Assembly (NCBI GenBank): GCA_944390895.1
Contig: CALXRQ010000008.1
Coordinates: 1-56,819, forward strand
Direction: 5' to 3'
Origin: an uncultured Alphaproteobacteria bacterium
GTDB taxonomy: Bacteria; Pseudomonadota; Alphaproteobacteria; RF32; CAG-239
Length of the DNA: 56,819 bases
Shown: positions 25,627 through 33,885 of the stretch, piece after piece
Numbering within the stretch: position 1 is the first letter of the stretch
How the letters are laid out: each line of letters starts with the position of its first letter
Notes under the pieces: model-generated
What the model saw: the letters and a program-made list of their open reading frames with translations, nothing else
Databases searched by the model: none
What the model was told of the DNA's origin: nothing
Made by a program: the position numbers and the translations under genes

Positions 25627-26802
25627 ATGATTAAACTGCAAGAAAATCTGGGGCGGATATTGCCGCTCATAAAAAACATCTTTGTCCCGGCAGGTTTATT
25701 TTGTTTCGGGTTGCTGTGCTTTTACGCCTGCGGAAACATTTCTCCCGCTACGCAGAATTTCCTGCATCTGGCTTTCTACGGCATCAGTTTCGTCAGCTTT
25801 ATGATTTTGTTGTATTTCAACAAGACCCGGCCGGTTTTCTTTATTTTGCTGATTACCCTGAGTTATATTGTCGTCAACTGTCTGAAAAATTTTTATGGCG
25901 GTAATTATACCGTTTCTCCGTATTATCTGGCATTATGCCTGCTGCTTCCGCTGAATTTTGCCTTATTTTATTTCATTCCCGACCACCGCCTGATGACGCG
26001 AATCAACGTATATCTGCTGCTAGGCATTTTTGCCCTGTTTTCTCTCGGCGAATTTGTCGGCCATTCCGAAATCCGCCTGAATTTAAATTTGGAAACCGGA
26101 TATTTCGGCAATGTCAGCATACTCGGATTTACCGTTTTCATAATTACGCTGACCATCTTTTTCTTCCGCATCGCACAAAAAGGCCTCATCTTGGATTATG
26201 CGCTCTTTTTCGCCGCGTTGAACGTTTTTATCGCCCTGATTTATTCCGACAGCGCCACCGCCATAACCATTTTCTATTCCGTCGCGGCGCTGACCGTTTT
26301 GGCCGCCATTGTCATGGACATCCGCTACAACACCTATAAAGACGCGCTGACCGGCCTGCCCGGCCGCTATTCCTATATGATCAACTCCGGCGGCTTTCCG
26401 TTAAAATACTGCATCGGTCTCATTTGCATAGACGACTATGCAAAGCTGATTAACATTTTCGGCCGCCGTGACCGCGACACGCTGGTCAGGATGATTGCCG
26501 GCAGAATAACAGAAGAAGAAGGAGAAGAAAACGTCTACCGCTATAATGAAGACGAATTCGTTATCGTTTTCCGCAACGAGGATAAAAATGAAAGCTTTGA
26601 GCGTCTGGAAAAAATCCGCCGTTCAATCGCGTCGGCCGAATTTGTCCTGAACAATCGCAAAAAAACCGTCAAGCTCACGGTATCAACCTGCGTATCGGAG
26701 AAAAAACGCAGCGACGCCAATTCCATTGAGGTTTTGTTCCGCGCGCACAAAACCCTGCAAAAGGCCAACGAATTCAGCCATAACATATCGTCAAAAGCTT
26801 AA
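25627..26802 (+). CDS. Membrane protein with a degenerate GGDEF domain
   Basis: A 391-residue protein. About seven membrane segments fill the first 230 residues; after RYNTYKDALTGLPGR (the usual DxLTGLxNR lead-in, here LPGR) comes a GGDEF-type domain whose signature is YRYNEDEFVIVF, so the first two Gly of GGDEF are Asn and Glu. Those Gly residues are needed to bind GTP in diguanylate cyclases, so catalysis is unlikely; a receptor or scaffold role is more plausible. No RxxD inhibitory site is seen. The start is the ATG preceded by AAGGTGG, not an ATG 27 bases earlier. It overlaps the convergent lgt by 4 bases. Confidence 0.8.
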   Translation: MIKLQENLGRILPLIKNIFVPAGLFCFGLLCFYACGNISPATQNFLHLAFYGISFVSFMILLYFNKTRPVFFILLITLSYIVVNCLKNFYGGNYTVSPYYLALCLLLPLNFALFYFIPDHRLMTRINVYLLLGIFALFSLGEFVGHSEIRLNLNLETGYFGNVSILGFTVFIITLTIFFFRIAQKGLILDYALFFAALNVFIALIYSDSATAITIFYSVAALTVLAAIVMDIRYNTYKDALTGLPGRYSYMINSGGFPLKYCIGLICIDDYAKLINIFGRRDRDTLVRMIAGRITEEEGEENVYRYNEDEFVIVFRNEDKNESFERLEKIRRSIASAEFVLNNRKKTVKLTVSTCVSEKKRSDANSIEVLFRAHKTLQKANEFSHNISSKA

Positions 26803-27596
26803 ACCGCCTTTTTTCTGAACAGAAAATACATCACAACCGCGCCCAGCGCAATCAGCGGCAAAGACAAAATCTGCCCCATGGTAAAACCGCCCCAAAAATA
26901 TCCCATCTGAACGTCGGGCTCGCGAAACTGTTCCAGCACAATTCGGAATATGCCGTACAGTATCACAAACAGGCAGGAAACCAAACCATGCCGCTCGCGC
27001 ACCGCCTTATGCCGCCACAAAAGGTTCAGCACCGCAAACATAACAACGCCTTCCAAAAACGCCTCATACAACTGGGAAGGATGCCGCGGCCAATAACCGC
27101 CGTTCGGAAACTTAACCGCCCACGGAACGTCGGTAATCCGCCCCCACAACTCGTCATTGACAAAGTTGGCCAGCCGTCCGAAAAAAATGCCTATCGGCGC
27201 ATACAGAACAATCAAATCGGTTAAGGCCAGAAATTTATAGTTAACCTTCGACGCAAAATACCAGGCGGCAACAATAACACCCAGCACCCCGCCGTGAAAA
27301 GACATTCCGCCCTTCCACACTTCAAAAATCTGCAGCGGGTTCTGCCAGAAAGAGCTTCCGCCGTAAAACAGGACATAACCGAGACGGCCGCCCAGCACAA
27401 TTCCCAGCGTCAGGTAAAAAACCAGATCTTCAATATTTTCTTTGGACAGCCCCAGATTGTTTCTTTTAACATTGCGGCTGATTAAAATCCAGCCGATGAC
27501 AATACCGGCCAGATACGCCATCGAATACCACCGCACGTCGACCGGACCGATTGAAAAAATAACCGGGGATATATCGGGAAAGTCCAAACCGTTCAT
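26799..27596 (-). CDS. lgt: Prolipoprotein diacylglyceryl transferase
   Basis: Lgt adds diacylglycerol to the lipobox Cys of prolipoproteins in the inner membrane, the first step of lipoprotein maturation. 265 residues, about seven helices. Signatures: GIVLGGRLGYVLFYG, GGMSFHGGVLGV, and FFGRLANFVNDELWGRITDVPWAV with the catalytic Arg/Asn set, then ARHPSQLYEAFLEG (here RHPSQLYEA). It is the maturation enzyme for the two lipoproteins in this window. Confidence 0.96.
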   Translation of the reverse strand: MNGLDFPDISPVIFSIGPVDVRWYSMAYLAGIVIGWILISRNVKRNNLGLSKENIEDLVFYLTLGIVLGGRLGYVLFYGGSSFWQNPLQIFEVWKGGMSFHGGVLGVIVAAWYFASKVNYKFLALTDLIVLYAPIGIFFGRLANFVNDELWGRITDVPWAVKFPNGGYWPRHPSQLYEAFLEGVVMFAVLNLLWRHKAVRERHGLVSCLFVILYGIFRIVLEQFREPDVQMGYFWGGFTMGQILSLPLIALGAVVMYFLFRKKAV

Positions 27597-27878
27597 TATA
27601 TGCTGCCTCCTGCAATTTTCAAAATTGCTAAGATTATATTAATAAAAAAAATTATATCCACACCTAAAAAAAGTTGCCCACCGGAGAAACGGCCAACAAA
27701 CTGTTTTTACATAAGAAATAAAAAAAATATTTTTTATTTTTCCAAATTAGGTGGAAAACTGCGACTCGGGACTTGTAATTCGCGACTCGGCAATGCAATC
27801 TGTATTCAGCCCCGATCGGCGTCGCCGTTTTTGTTTCGGCTTCACCGATAAATTAATTTTAACCCGGAGAAGATACTT

Positions 27879-28379
27879 ATGAATTTGGCACAGAATTTTG
27901 CCCTTGACTATAATCCCATCGACCTCGTTGAGAACATCTTCTCCCGCAAATCTTTTGAATTTGAACGCCGCGGCCTGAATGAAGTGGTGGTTGAAGTTCA
28001 AGGGAAATGGAACAATATGCTGCTTTTCTTCGCTTGGGAAGAAAATATGCAGTGTCTGCATATGTCGTGTCTGATGGACATTGAAAGCACCATTGAAGAC
28101 CGCTCCAAAATTTTTGAACTTCTGGCCCTGGCCAACGAAGAACTCTGGGTCGGACATTTTTCTTACTGGACCGAACAGAATATGCCGGTTTTTAAACACT
28201 CTATATTGCTGAAAGACGACGAAGAAAACATTCTCATGAGCAAAATTTCTCAGGTCGTGGACATTGCCATTAAAGAATGCGAGCGCATGTATCCCGTTTT
28301 CAAAGTGGTGCTGACCAAAGGAATGTCTCCCCGACAGGCTTTGTATCCGATGCTGATGGAAACCATGGGACAGGCATAA
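27879..28379 (+). CDS. YbjN-domain protein
   Basis: A 166-residue soluble protein of the YbjN family, seen widely in alphaproteobacteria. Family-like stretches are YNPIDLVENIFSRKSFEFERRG, MLLFFAWEENMQCLHMSCLMDI, LALANEELWVGHFSYW and PRQALYPMLMETMGQA. E. coli YbjN affects motility and stress phenotypes, but no mechanism is established and none is claimed here. GGAG lies 11 bases before the ATG. Its stop is followed by a hairpin shared with the convergent acyl carrier protein genes. Confidence 0.8.
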   Translation: MNLAQNFALDYNPIDLVENIFSRKSFEFERRGLNEVVVEVQGKWNNMLLFFAWEENMQCLHMSCLMDIESTIEDRSKIFELLALANEELWVGHFSYWTEQNMPVFKHSILLKDDEENILMSKISQVVDIAIKECERMYPVFKVVLTKGMSPRQALYPMLMETMGQA

Positions 28380-28420
28380 AAAAAACGCGCCGCCTGCATA
28401 ACTAACACAGACACGGCGCA
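28380..28420 (-). terminator. Terminator of the distal acyl carrier protein pair
   Basis: GCGCCG (28387-28392) pairs with CGGCGC (28414-28419) around a 21-base loop; on the minus strand the stem is followed by T8. It could also stop the YbjN gene from the other side. Confidence 0.65.
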
Positions 28421-28424
28421 TTTC

Positions 28425-28664
28425 TCAACATTTTTTAAGAATCTCCGAAACTAAATCCCCGACACGCTCAAATTTTTCGACCGGAAGCGAAACCTCAAAA
28501 CGCTTTTCGCAGTCAATTATCAAACACTCAAGCTCCAGACTGTCCAACCCCAGGTCACCTATGGGCATTCCCTCGGTAACGGATTTAGGACTCAGAATTT
28601 TCGATGCGTCATAGGCGCAGGCCTGTTGTTCAATAAAGGCCAAAACCTCTTTTCTATCTGCCAT
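28425..28664 (-). CDS. Acyl carrier protein-like protein (array member 4)
   Basis: 79 residues. The phosphopantetheine site is present as GDLGLDSLELECLIIDCEKRFEVSLP, with the Ser of D-S-L. The N-terminal helix is longer and contains two Cys-flanked stretches, and the C-terminus ends ISEILKKC-like (VSEILKKC). It overlaps the preceding acyl carrier gene by 11 bases, so the two are coupled. It differs clearly from AcpP (32447), so it is specialised, but its acyl substrate and partner enzymes are unknown. Confidence 0.85.
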   Translation of the reverse strand: MADRKEVLAFIEQQACAYDASKILSPKSVTEGMPIGDLGLDSLELECLIIDCEKRFEVSLPVEKFERVGDLVSEILKKC

Positions 28665-28926
28665 AACCGATATTATTTAATTTTTCCGCAATCAAATTTG
28701 TCAATTCTCCGACCGTCTCTGCCCGTTCAAGCTCGGGATCCTTAATAGCAATACGATATCTTCTCTCGCATTTCTCGGCCAGCTCGGCAATATCCATGCT
28801 GTCGGCACCAAGGTCATTCTTCAGCCGCATGCTTTCCGTAATTTCGGACGGAAAAACTTTTAGCTCCACCACACAGTCGGCAATCATCTCAACCAAAGTT
28901 TCAAAAATTTCTTTTCTTGTAATCAT
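28654..28926 (-). CDS. Acyl carrier protein-like protein (array member 3)
   Basis: 90 residues from the ATG at 28926 (MITRKEIFETLVEMIADCVV). The carrier site is LKNDLGADSMDIAELAEKCERRYRIAI, with Ser in D-S-M, closest in shape to a generic ACP but with a Cys in helix 1 and a longer C-terminal tail. No SD: the leader is AT-rich with GAG directly before ATG. It starts the second of two transcription units in the array, after the terminator at 29013-29049. Confidence 0.85.
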   Translation of the reverse strand: MITRKEIFETLVEMIADCVVELKVFPSEITESMRLKNDLGADSMDIAELAEKCERRYRIAIKDPELERAETVGELTNLIAEKLNNIGYGR

Positions 28927-29012
28927 CTCTAATAATTTTAAAATTAATATTCTCTTTAATATCAAAACGCCCAAGTTTTATCGTATTTTTTGTTAATGTC
29001 AATCTCAACGTC

Positions 29013-29049
29013 AAAAAAAGCGTATTCTTTAAAAGAATACGCTTTTTTT
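29013..29049. terminator. Terminator splitting the acyl carrier array
   Basis: AAAAAAAGCGTATTCTT (29013-29029) pairs perfectly with its complement at 29033-29049, a 17-base stem with a 3-base loop and A/T tails on both ends. It separates the two acyl carrier protein pairs into different transcripts. Confidence 0.88.
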
Positions 29050-29060
29050 CAGCTGAAGAG

Positions 29061-29294
29061 CTAACCGGCATGCGCACACACATATGTCACGACATCTCCC
29101 ACGGTTTCAAAAGTTCCGGCATCTTCATTCGGAATTTCTATTCCAAACTCTTCTTCACAGGCTATAATCAACTGGATAAAATCCAGACTGTCAAGCTCCA
29201 TTTCATCTCGCAAAGAAGCCTTTTCTTCCACCTTTGCATCTGTCCTTTCTTCCAAAAAAGGCCGCAGAAAATCCAAAACGTCTTCTCTTTCCAT
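29061..29294 (-). CDS. Acyl carrier protein-like protein (array member 2)
   Basis: 77 residues from the ATG at 29294 (MEREDVLDFLRPFLEERTDAK); a longer frame would run into the next gene. The carrier site is LRDEMELDSLDFIQLIIACEEEFGIEIP, with Ser in D-S-L. Array members 1 and 2 are separated by only 16 bases. No clear SD. Its neighbours are all small carrier or unknown genes. Confidence 0.85.
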   Translation of the reverse strand: MEREDVLDFLRPFLEERTDAKVEEKASLRDEMELDSLDFIQLIIACEEEFGIEIPNEDAGTFETVGDVVTYVCAHAG

Positions 29295-29310
29295 ATTGCT
29301 TGGCAGAAAA

Positions 29311-29550
29311 TCATTCTTTACTTGCGCAAATGTATTGCACCACTTCACCGACAGTCGAAAAATTCTCAACCACATCATCGGGAATCTGAATGTCGAATTT
29401 CCGTTCGCACTTGAAAGCCAGATCAATGGTATCCAAACTGTCCAGCCCCAAATCATTCCGCAAGGACATATCTTCTTTCAACACCTCTTCCGAACCGAGA
29501 TAGTCGGAGAGAACAGAAGATACAAAAGAAAAAACTTGTTCTTTGTTCAT
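29311..29550 (-). CDS. Acyl carrier protein-like protein (array member 1)
   Basis: 79 residues (MNKEQVFSFVSSVLSDYLGSE). The carrier site is LRNDLGLDSLDTIDLAFKCERKFDIQIP, with Ser in D-S-L. The leader is AT-rich with no SD (TTTGAAAGT before ATG). It lies 26 bases behind the 73-residue basic protein. The four array members share the KCERKF/DCEKRF/KCERRY/ACEEEF element after the carrier site, suggesting they derive from one another rather than from AcpP, which has AFEEEF. Confidence 0.87.
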   Translation of the reverse strand: MNKEQVFSFVSSVLSDYLGSEEVLKEDMSLRNDLGLDSLDTIDLAFKCERKFDIQIPDDVVENFSTVGEVVQYICASKE

Positions 29551-29576
29551 ACTTTCAAATTTTTAATAATTAATAC

Positions 29577-29798
29577 TCAGGATCTTTTATTTTCACGGCG
29601 GCCGCTGCGCTGTATGATTTTTCTTTTTTTATAACTGGCGTTATATTTGCGAAACTTTTGTTTTGCTTCCACAAAATCACGCTTTTTTCCGAAACTCACC
29701 TTGGGCTGAATCACTTTTTCCGCACTCAGCTCAAAACCGCTGGATGCCAGGCCGAACAACGAACCCAGCCAATGAAGAAAATTAAATAACCATTTCAT
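29577..29798 (-). CDS. Small basic protein at the head of the acyl carrier array
   Basis: 73 residues, not recognised. A hydrophobic N-terminus (MKWLFNFLHWLGSLFGLASSG) could be a membrane anchor or uncleaved signal; the rest is strongly basic (KKRDFVEAKQKFRKY, KKRKIIQRSGRRENKRS). It precedes array member 1 on the same strand by 26 bases. A membrane-associated partner for the carriers is a possibility, but inference only. No SD; leader AT-rich. Confidence 0.6.
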   Translation of the reverse strand: MKWLFNFLHWLGSLFGLASSGFELSAEKVIQPKVSFGKKRDFVEAKQKFRKYNASYKKRKIIQRSGRRENKRS

Positions 29799-29817
29799 AA
29801 ATCAGTTTTTTTTAAGA

Positions 29818-29910
29818 TTAAACCAAATTGAAAACGACAACCGCAATAACCGCGATGACGATTGCTTCAATCATCACCAGACTTAAAAATTTTTTCTGAG
29901 ATTTTTCCAT
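29818..29910 (-). CDS. 30-residue single-pass membrane peptide
   Basis: ATG at 29908-29910, stop at 29818-29820: MEKSQKKFLSLVMIEAIVIA then VIAVVVFNLV. One predicted membrane helix with a short charged N-terminus. It lies 19 bases before the 73-residue gene, same strand, so may be the first gene of the acyl carrier operon. No SD; support is the clean helix pattern and the position only. Confidence 0.45.
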   Translation of the reverse strand: MEKSQKKFLSLVMIEAIVIAVIAVVVFNLV

Positions 29911-30001
29911 ACTTTAATATTTTTAAACAAAAGCTTATTCCATACTAATAAATTTATGGGCAATAAACTAACAAATTTCGTCTAAAAAGTAAACGGAAAA
30001 A

Positions 30002-30961
30002 TCATCGCGTTTTCAATATTCTTTTCACCCAGTCCTTCACGTTCCGATTATGCTGCGCCAGACTGGTAGAAAAGTTGTGCCCGCCGTCGCCGCTGGCAAC
30101 AAAATAAAGATAATCGCTGTCCTCGGGATTTGCCGCCGCCCGGATTGCTTCTGTTCCCGGATTGCAAATCGGCGCCGGCGGCAGACCGTAATATTTATAG
30201 GTATTATACGGACTGTCCACGCTCAGATCAGCTTTTTTCAAACTGCGACCCAAATCGCTTTGACCTTTTGTCAGCGCATAAATCACGGTCGGATCCGTTT
30301 GCAGCTTCATACCTTTGACCAGACGATTGGCAAAAACCGAAGCCACCAACCCTCTTTCCTCAGGAATGCCGGTTTCTTTTTCCACAATTGAGGCCAGCGT
30401 CAGCAATTGCCTTTTGTCTTTCAGCGGCACTGCCTGATTCCGGTTTGCCCAGGCCTGATCCAAAACGCGGGACATGGCCTTTTGCGCCTGAAGCACGATA
30501 CTGTTGCGGCTGTCGCCGTATTCAAAAGTGTATGTCTCTGGCAAAAGCTCGCCTTCCGCCGCGGCAACCGTAATCTCGCCGCTCAATTCTGAAACATTTT
30601 GCAACTGGTCAAACATCTGTTTGGTTGTCAGTCCTTCGGCAAAGGTAATCCGACGGTAAAAAACGTCTCCTTTGGCAATTTTTTCCATCGCGGCACGCAT
30701 TGAAACGCCGGCTTCAAAACGGTATTCTCCTGCCCGGAGCTTTTTGTGCATTCCCACAAACCGTGCATATATCTTAAAAACCAGAGGCTTGTCAATTACG
30801 CCGGCATCACTGAGTTTCTGCGCCACCAGATTTGAAGAGGCACCCTTGGGAACAACCACATTTACCGCTTCCGACAGCGGGCCTCTCTGCCGCGTCCATT
30901 CTCGAAACTGATAAATGGTCAAAAGAACGGCCGCAATAAGAAAAATCAAAAACTTTTTCAT
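30002..30961 (-). CDS. mltG: Endolytic murein transglycosylase MltG
   Basis: MltG cleaves nascent peptidoglycan strands at the inner membrane and sets strand length. 319 residues: one N-terminal membrane anchor (FLIFLIAAVLLTIYQF), a LysM-like segment (NVVVPKGASSNLVAQKLSDAGVID), then the YceG catalytic region with LLPETYTFEYG, LTLASIVEKETGIPEERGLVASVFANRLVKGMKLQTDPTVIYAL; the Glu in SIVEKET is the expected catalytic residue. It follows fabF on the minus strand after a hairpin. Confidence 0.95.
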   Translation of the reverse strand: MKKFLIFLIAAVLLTIYQFREWTRQRGPLSEAVNVVVPKGASSNLVAQKLSDAGVIDKPLVFKIYARFVGMHKKLRAGEYRFEAGVSMRAAMEKIAKGDVFYRRITFAEGLTTKQMFDQLQNVSELSGEITVAAAEGELLPETYTFEYGDSRNSIVLQAQKAMSRVLDQAWANRNQAVPLKDKRQLLTLASIVEKETGIPEERGLVASVFANRLVKGMKLQTDPTVIYALTKGQSDLGRSLKKADLSVDSPYNTYKYYGLPPAPICNPGTEAIRAAANPEDSDYLYFVASGDGGHNFSTSLAQHNRNVKDWVKRILKTR

Positions 30962-30986
30962 AAAATCATCCGCAAATTACCGAATC

Positions 30987-31028
30987 AAAAAGGAGCCGAA
31001 AGAGGTTCATCCCCGCTTTCGCTCCTTT
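30987..31028 (-). terminator. Hairpin after fabF
   Basis: AAAGGAGCCGAAAG and CTTTCGCTCCTTT form a stem with small bulges, followed on the minus strand by T-rich sequence, in the fabF-mltG gap. Confidence 0.65.
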
Positions 31029-31049
31029 CCGAATCAAAGAGAATATGTC

Positions 31050-32321
31050 TTACGCCTCATATTTTTTGAAAACCAAAGACGAGTTTGTTCCGCCAAAACC
31101 AAACGAATTGGACATAGCGGCCTTGATTTCGCGTTTTTTCGCCTTCAGCGGCACCAGATCAAACTCGGCAACCTCATCTTCAACATCATGCAGATTCAGT
31201 GTCGGCGGACAAGTCTGCTCTTTAATGGCCATAATCGTCAGTACCGCTTCAACAGCACCGGCCGCACCGAGCAGATGGCCGATGGCCGACTTGGTGGAAG
31301 ACATTGAGGTTTTCTTTACGCCTTCTTCGCCGAACAAACGTTTAACCGCCAGCGCCTCACCGACGTCACCTGCCGGAGTGGAGGTTCCGTGCGCGTTAAT
31401 ATAATTGATGTCGGAAAGCTCGACGCCGTGCTCCTTGGCATGATCCGCCGCCATTTTCATTGCGCGGTACGCACCGTCGCCGGACGGAGCCGTAATATGA
31501 TAGGCATCGCCGCTCATACCGTAACCGACCACCTCGGCATAAATCTTTGCCCCGCGGGCTTTGGCATGCTCAAGCTCTTCCAGAACCAAAGCGCCGCTGC
31601 CCTCGCCCATAACAAAACCGCTGCGGTTTTTGTCCCACGGACGGGAAGCCTCTGTTGGACGGTCGTTAAAATCAGATGTAACAGCCTTCATCCGTGCAAA
31701 TCCGGCCAAGGCAATAGCATTCACAGCAGATTCGGCACCGCCGGCAACCATCACGTCGGCATCGCCCCGGGCAATGATGTTTGCGGCGTCGCCAATGGCG
31801 TGCGTACCGGTTGAACAAGCCGTAACACAGGCATGATTCGGACCTTTGAAACCGTATTTAATGGAAAGGTTGCCGGAGACCATATTAATCAGACAAGAGG
31901 GAATAAAAAACGGAGAAATTCTTTTCATGCCGTTTTCGTTAAAAGCAAGAGAATTGTCATAAATAACTTGCAGTCCGCCGATTCCGGATCCCATCATTAC
32001 ACCCGAACGAAACTGGTCTTCCTCGGTTTCGGGTTTCCAGCCGGAATCTTCGACGGCGTCGCTGCCGGCGGCCAGACCGTACAAAATAAACTTATCGACC
32101 TTTTTCTGGTCTTTCGGCGCCATTACTGTATCGGGATCAAACTGGTTTTCTTCTTTTCCGAAAGGTACCTGACCTGCAATATGAACCGGAATGTCTTTCA
32201 AATCAACGCCTTCAACATTACGGATTCCGGACTTACCTTCAACAATGTTTTTCCAGTTGAAATCGACGCCGCGTCCGAAAGGAGAAACAATACCAAGACC
32301 GGTAACAACAACTCTTCTCAT
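31050..32321 (-). CDS. fabF: Beta-ketoacyl-ACP synthase II
   Basis: FabF elongates fatty acids by condensing malonyl-ACP with acyl-ACP. 423 residues. Active-site Cys in NHACVTACSTGTHAIGDA, catalytic His residues in INAHGTSTPAGD and SAIGHLLGAAGAVEAV, and the C-terminal NSFGFGGTN. AGAGGTAAAGT precedes the ATG. It lies downstream of acpP on the same strand (126 bases, with a hairpin at 32394-32422). FabF is the only acyl-processing enzyme near the acyl carrier array. Confidence 0.97.
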   Translation of the reverse strand: MRRVVVTGLGIVSPFGRGVDFNWKNIVEGKSGIRNVEGVDLKDIPVHIAGQVPFGKEENQFDPDTVMAPKDQKKVDKFILYGLAAGSDAVEDSGWKPETEEDQFRSGVMMGSGIGGLQVIYDNSLAFNENGMKRISPFFIPSCLINMVSGNLSIKYGFKGPNHACVTACSTGTHAIGDAANIIARGDADVMVAGGAESAVNAIALAGFARMKAVTSDFNDRPTEASRPWDKNRSGFVMGEGSGALVLEELEHAKARGAKIYAEVVGYGMSGDAYHITAPSGDGAYRAMKMAADHAKEHGVELSDINYINAHGTSTPAGDVGEALAVKRLFGEEGVKKTSMSSTKSAIGHLLGAAGAVEAVLTIMAIKEQTCPPTLNLHDVEDEVAEFDLVPLKAKKREIKAAMSNSFGFGGTNSSLVFKKYEA

Positions 32322-32393
32322 ATACTTTACCTCTTAAAAATTTTCCCTGTCAAACATCCCAGGATTATTTGATATATTCTCAGAATATTTATA

Positions 32394-32422
32394 TGAAAAA
32401 ACTCGCTTAGTCAAGCGAGTTT
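32394..32422 (-). terminator. Hairpin between acpP and fabF
   Basis: AACTCGCTT pairs perfectly with AAGCGAGTT around AGTC, then T6 on the minus strand; it probably stops part of the acpP transcript before fabF. Confidence 0.75.
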
Positions 32423-32446
32423 CATCATTTTCAAAAGTCCGTGGAC

Positions 32447-32680
32447 TTAGGCATTCTTTGAAAGATAGTCGATAGCATCTTTAACTGTCAGAATCTTTTC
32501 AGCAGCTTCGTCAGGAATTTCGCAACCGAATTCTTCTTCAAAAGCCATAACCAATTCTACTGTATCCAAGCTATCAGCGCCCAAATCGTCAATAAAGCTG
32601 GCGGTATCTGTTACTTTGGATTCTTCAACGCCAAGGTGTTCTGCAACGATTTTCTTAACGCGGTTTGCTACATCAGTCAT
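32447..32680 (-). CDS. acpP: Acyl carrier protein (housekeeping)
   Basis: The fatty-acid synthase carrier. 77 residues with [30 protein letters not shown], the canonical AcpP site around Ser, and the normal C-terminus [17 protein letters not shown]-type SD upstream. Direct neighbour of fabF, the usual acpP-fabF order, which marks this one of the five carrier proteins as the standard ACP. Confidence 0.97.
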   Translation of the reverse strand: MTDVANRVKKIVAEHLGVEESKVTDTASFIDDLGADSLDTVELVMAFEEEFGCEIPDEAAEKILTVKDAIDYLSKNA

Positions 32681-32982
32681 ATGATAAACCTCAAAAAATA
32701 TTAAAACAAAATTATCAGGTCACAACAACCTGTGAGATGGTTGATAGCATAAAATTATATAATTTGACAAGCATTATTTTCAAAGCCCCCGGCCGCACGC
32801 CCCGACGCTTCGGCCGACAAGGGCCATTTTCCTACAATTTCAGCAAGTTAGACAAAGTGGATAAATTTGCACAGACCGGTTCAAAAAACAAAATGATTAA
32901 TTGCCCGTTTCCGGTCGCATAAAATAAAAAATAGCAGCTTTTGCTGCTATTTTTAAACGATTCCGAAGCTGGCCGCTAATTT
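32681..32982. other. Gap upstream of acpP
   Basis: About 300 bases with no gene I can support. It must hold the acpP promoter on the minus strand. A GC-rich patch (about 32785-32830) and a terminator hairpin at 32927-32951 are the only structures seen. Confidence 0.6.
32927..32953. terminator. Terminator near the 56-residue gene
   Basis: AAATAGCAGC pairs perfectly with GCTGCTATTT around TTTT, with A/T tails on both sides; it lies just past the stop of the small minus-strand gene at 32983. Confidence 0.75.
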
Positions 32983-33153
32983 TCAGGCGTCGGACTTTTC
33001 GTCCGGAGCGCATTCGGCATCCGGCAGTCCTTTTTCAAAACGGGTCAGGTTCATTATAAACTCTTGAATACGCGGAGGTTGGGAACGGTAAAAAGCAATC
33101 AAACGCTTTTCATCCTCTGTCAAATCCGCAGGATTTAAACATATTTTTGCCAT
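32983..33153 (-). CDS. Small hypothetical protein, 56 residues
   Basis: Not recognised. MAKICLNPADLTEDEKRLIAFY starts at the ATG with AGGG 8 bases upstream; an earlier in-frame ATG has no SD. The rest (SQPPRIQEFIMNLTRFEKGLP) is a short helical segment with a Pro-rich turn and an acidic tail. Good SD and a terminator make it a likely gene. Confidence 0.6.
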   Translation of the reverse strand: MAKICLNPADLTEDEKRLIAFYRSQPPRIQEFIMNLTRFEKGLPDAECAPDEKSDA

Positions 33154-33252
33154 ATACTTACCCTTCATACTAGAATTCAAATAACATAACATATTATGCT
33201 TCGGAATCAACCTTTTTCTGAAAAAAATCCCCCGCGGAACCCCCGTTATCTA

Positions 33253-33281
33253 TTGACAAATAACTAATATAACAATAGGTT
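33253..33281 (+). promoter_or_regulatory. Candidate promoter for the 115-residue gene
   Basis: TTGACA at 33253-33258, a 17-base spacer and TAGGTT at 33276-33281, 36 bases before the ATG at 33317. The -35 is perfect, the -10 weak. Confidence 0.35.
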
Positions 33282-33316
33282 AAAATTATAGAATTTTTAA
33301 TCACAGGGGATTTTTC

Positions 33317-33664
33317 ATGAAAAAATTAGCATATATTATCTTGGTCATTGCCATTTTGTTGGTTATCAGCCATTTTGTTAAGCAAAATACGCCGGCTCGG
33401 TCCGCTGCAGAAACCATGGTTGAAACCATTGCCGTCGAACCGGCTGCCGAAACCGTTGAAAACGAAACCGAAGTCTCAGAACCGGCTGTACATGAAGACG
33501 GCGCGGAAAATGATCAGGCAATTCCGGCAGAAGACACTGATGTCGTTGACGTTCAGGAAGACATCATCATTGACGACCAGGCTCCCGAAGACGACGGCGC
33601 CATTGATGTCGAGGAAACCAACCCCGAACAGACCGCCGATGAGGACGAAACCATCATTGAGTAA
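33317..33664 (+). CDS. Membrane-anchored acidic protein, 115 residues
   Basis: Not recognised. MKKLAYIILVIAILLVISHFV is an N-terminal membrane anchor; the rest is low-complexity and strongly acidic (VETIAVEPAAETVENETEVSE, DDQAPEDDGAIDVEE), likely an unfolded periplasmic tail. AGGGG lies 8 bases before the ATG and a terminator follows. Such proteins are often poorly conserved; no function is proposed. Confidence 0.6.
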   Translation: MKKLAYIILVIAILLVISHFVKQNTPARSAAETMVETIAVEPAAETVENETEVSEPAVHEDGAENDQAIPAEDTDVVDVQEDIIIDDQAPEDDGAIDVEETNPEQTADEDETIIE

Positions 33665-33688
33665 TATTCCGAAAAAAAAAGTTACGTC

Positions 33689-33717
33689 AAGGCTGCTTTT
33701 CCGGCAGCCTTTTTTAT
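33689..33717 (+). terminator. Terminator after the acidic protein
   Basis: AAGGCTGC/GCAGCCTT stem around TTTTCCG, then T6. Confidence 0.85.
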
Positions 33718-33885
33718 TGTTTTTCTAAAAAAAATTACTATATATATGCAAGGAAAATAAGAATTGCGTAATATATAAGGAAAGGTTGAAAGGGAAAATG
33801 CCGCAAATGCACCGTCAAAGCATAAACTGCACCGGCGCGCATCATAGCGGAATTTGCCCTGACAATCCAAAGAAAGGAAAAAGAT

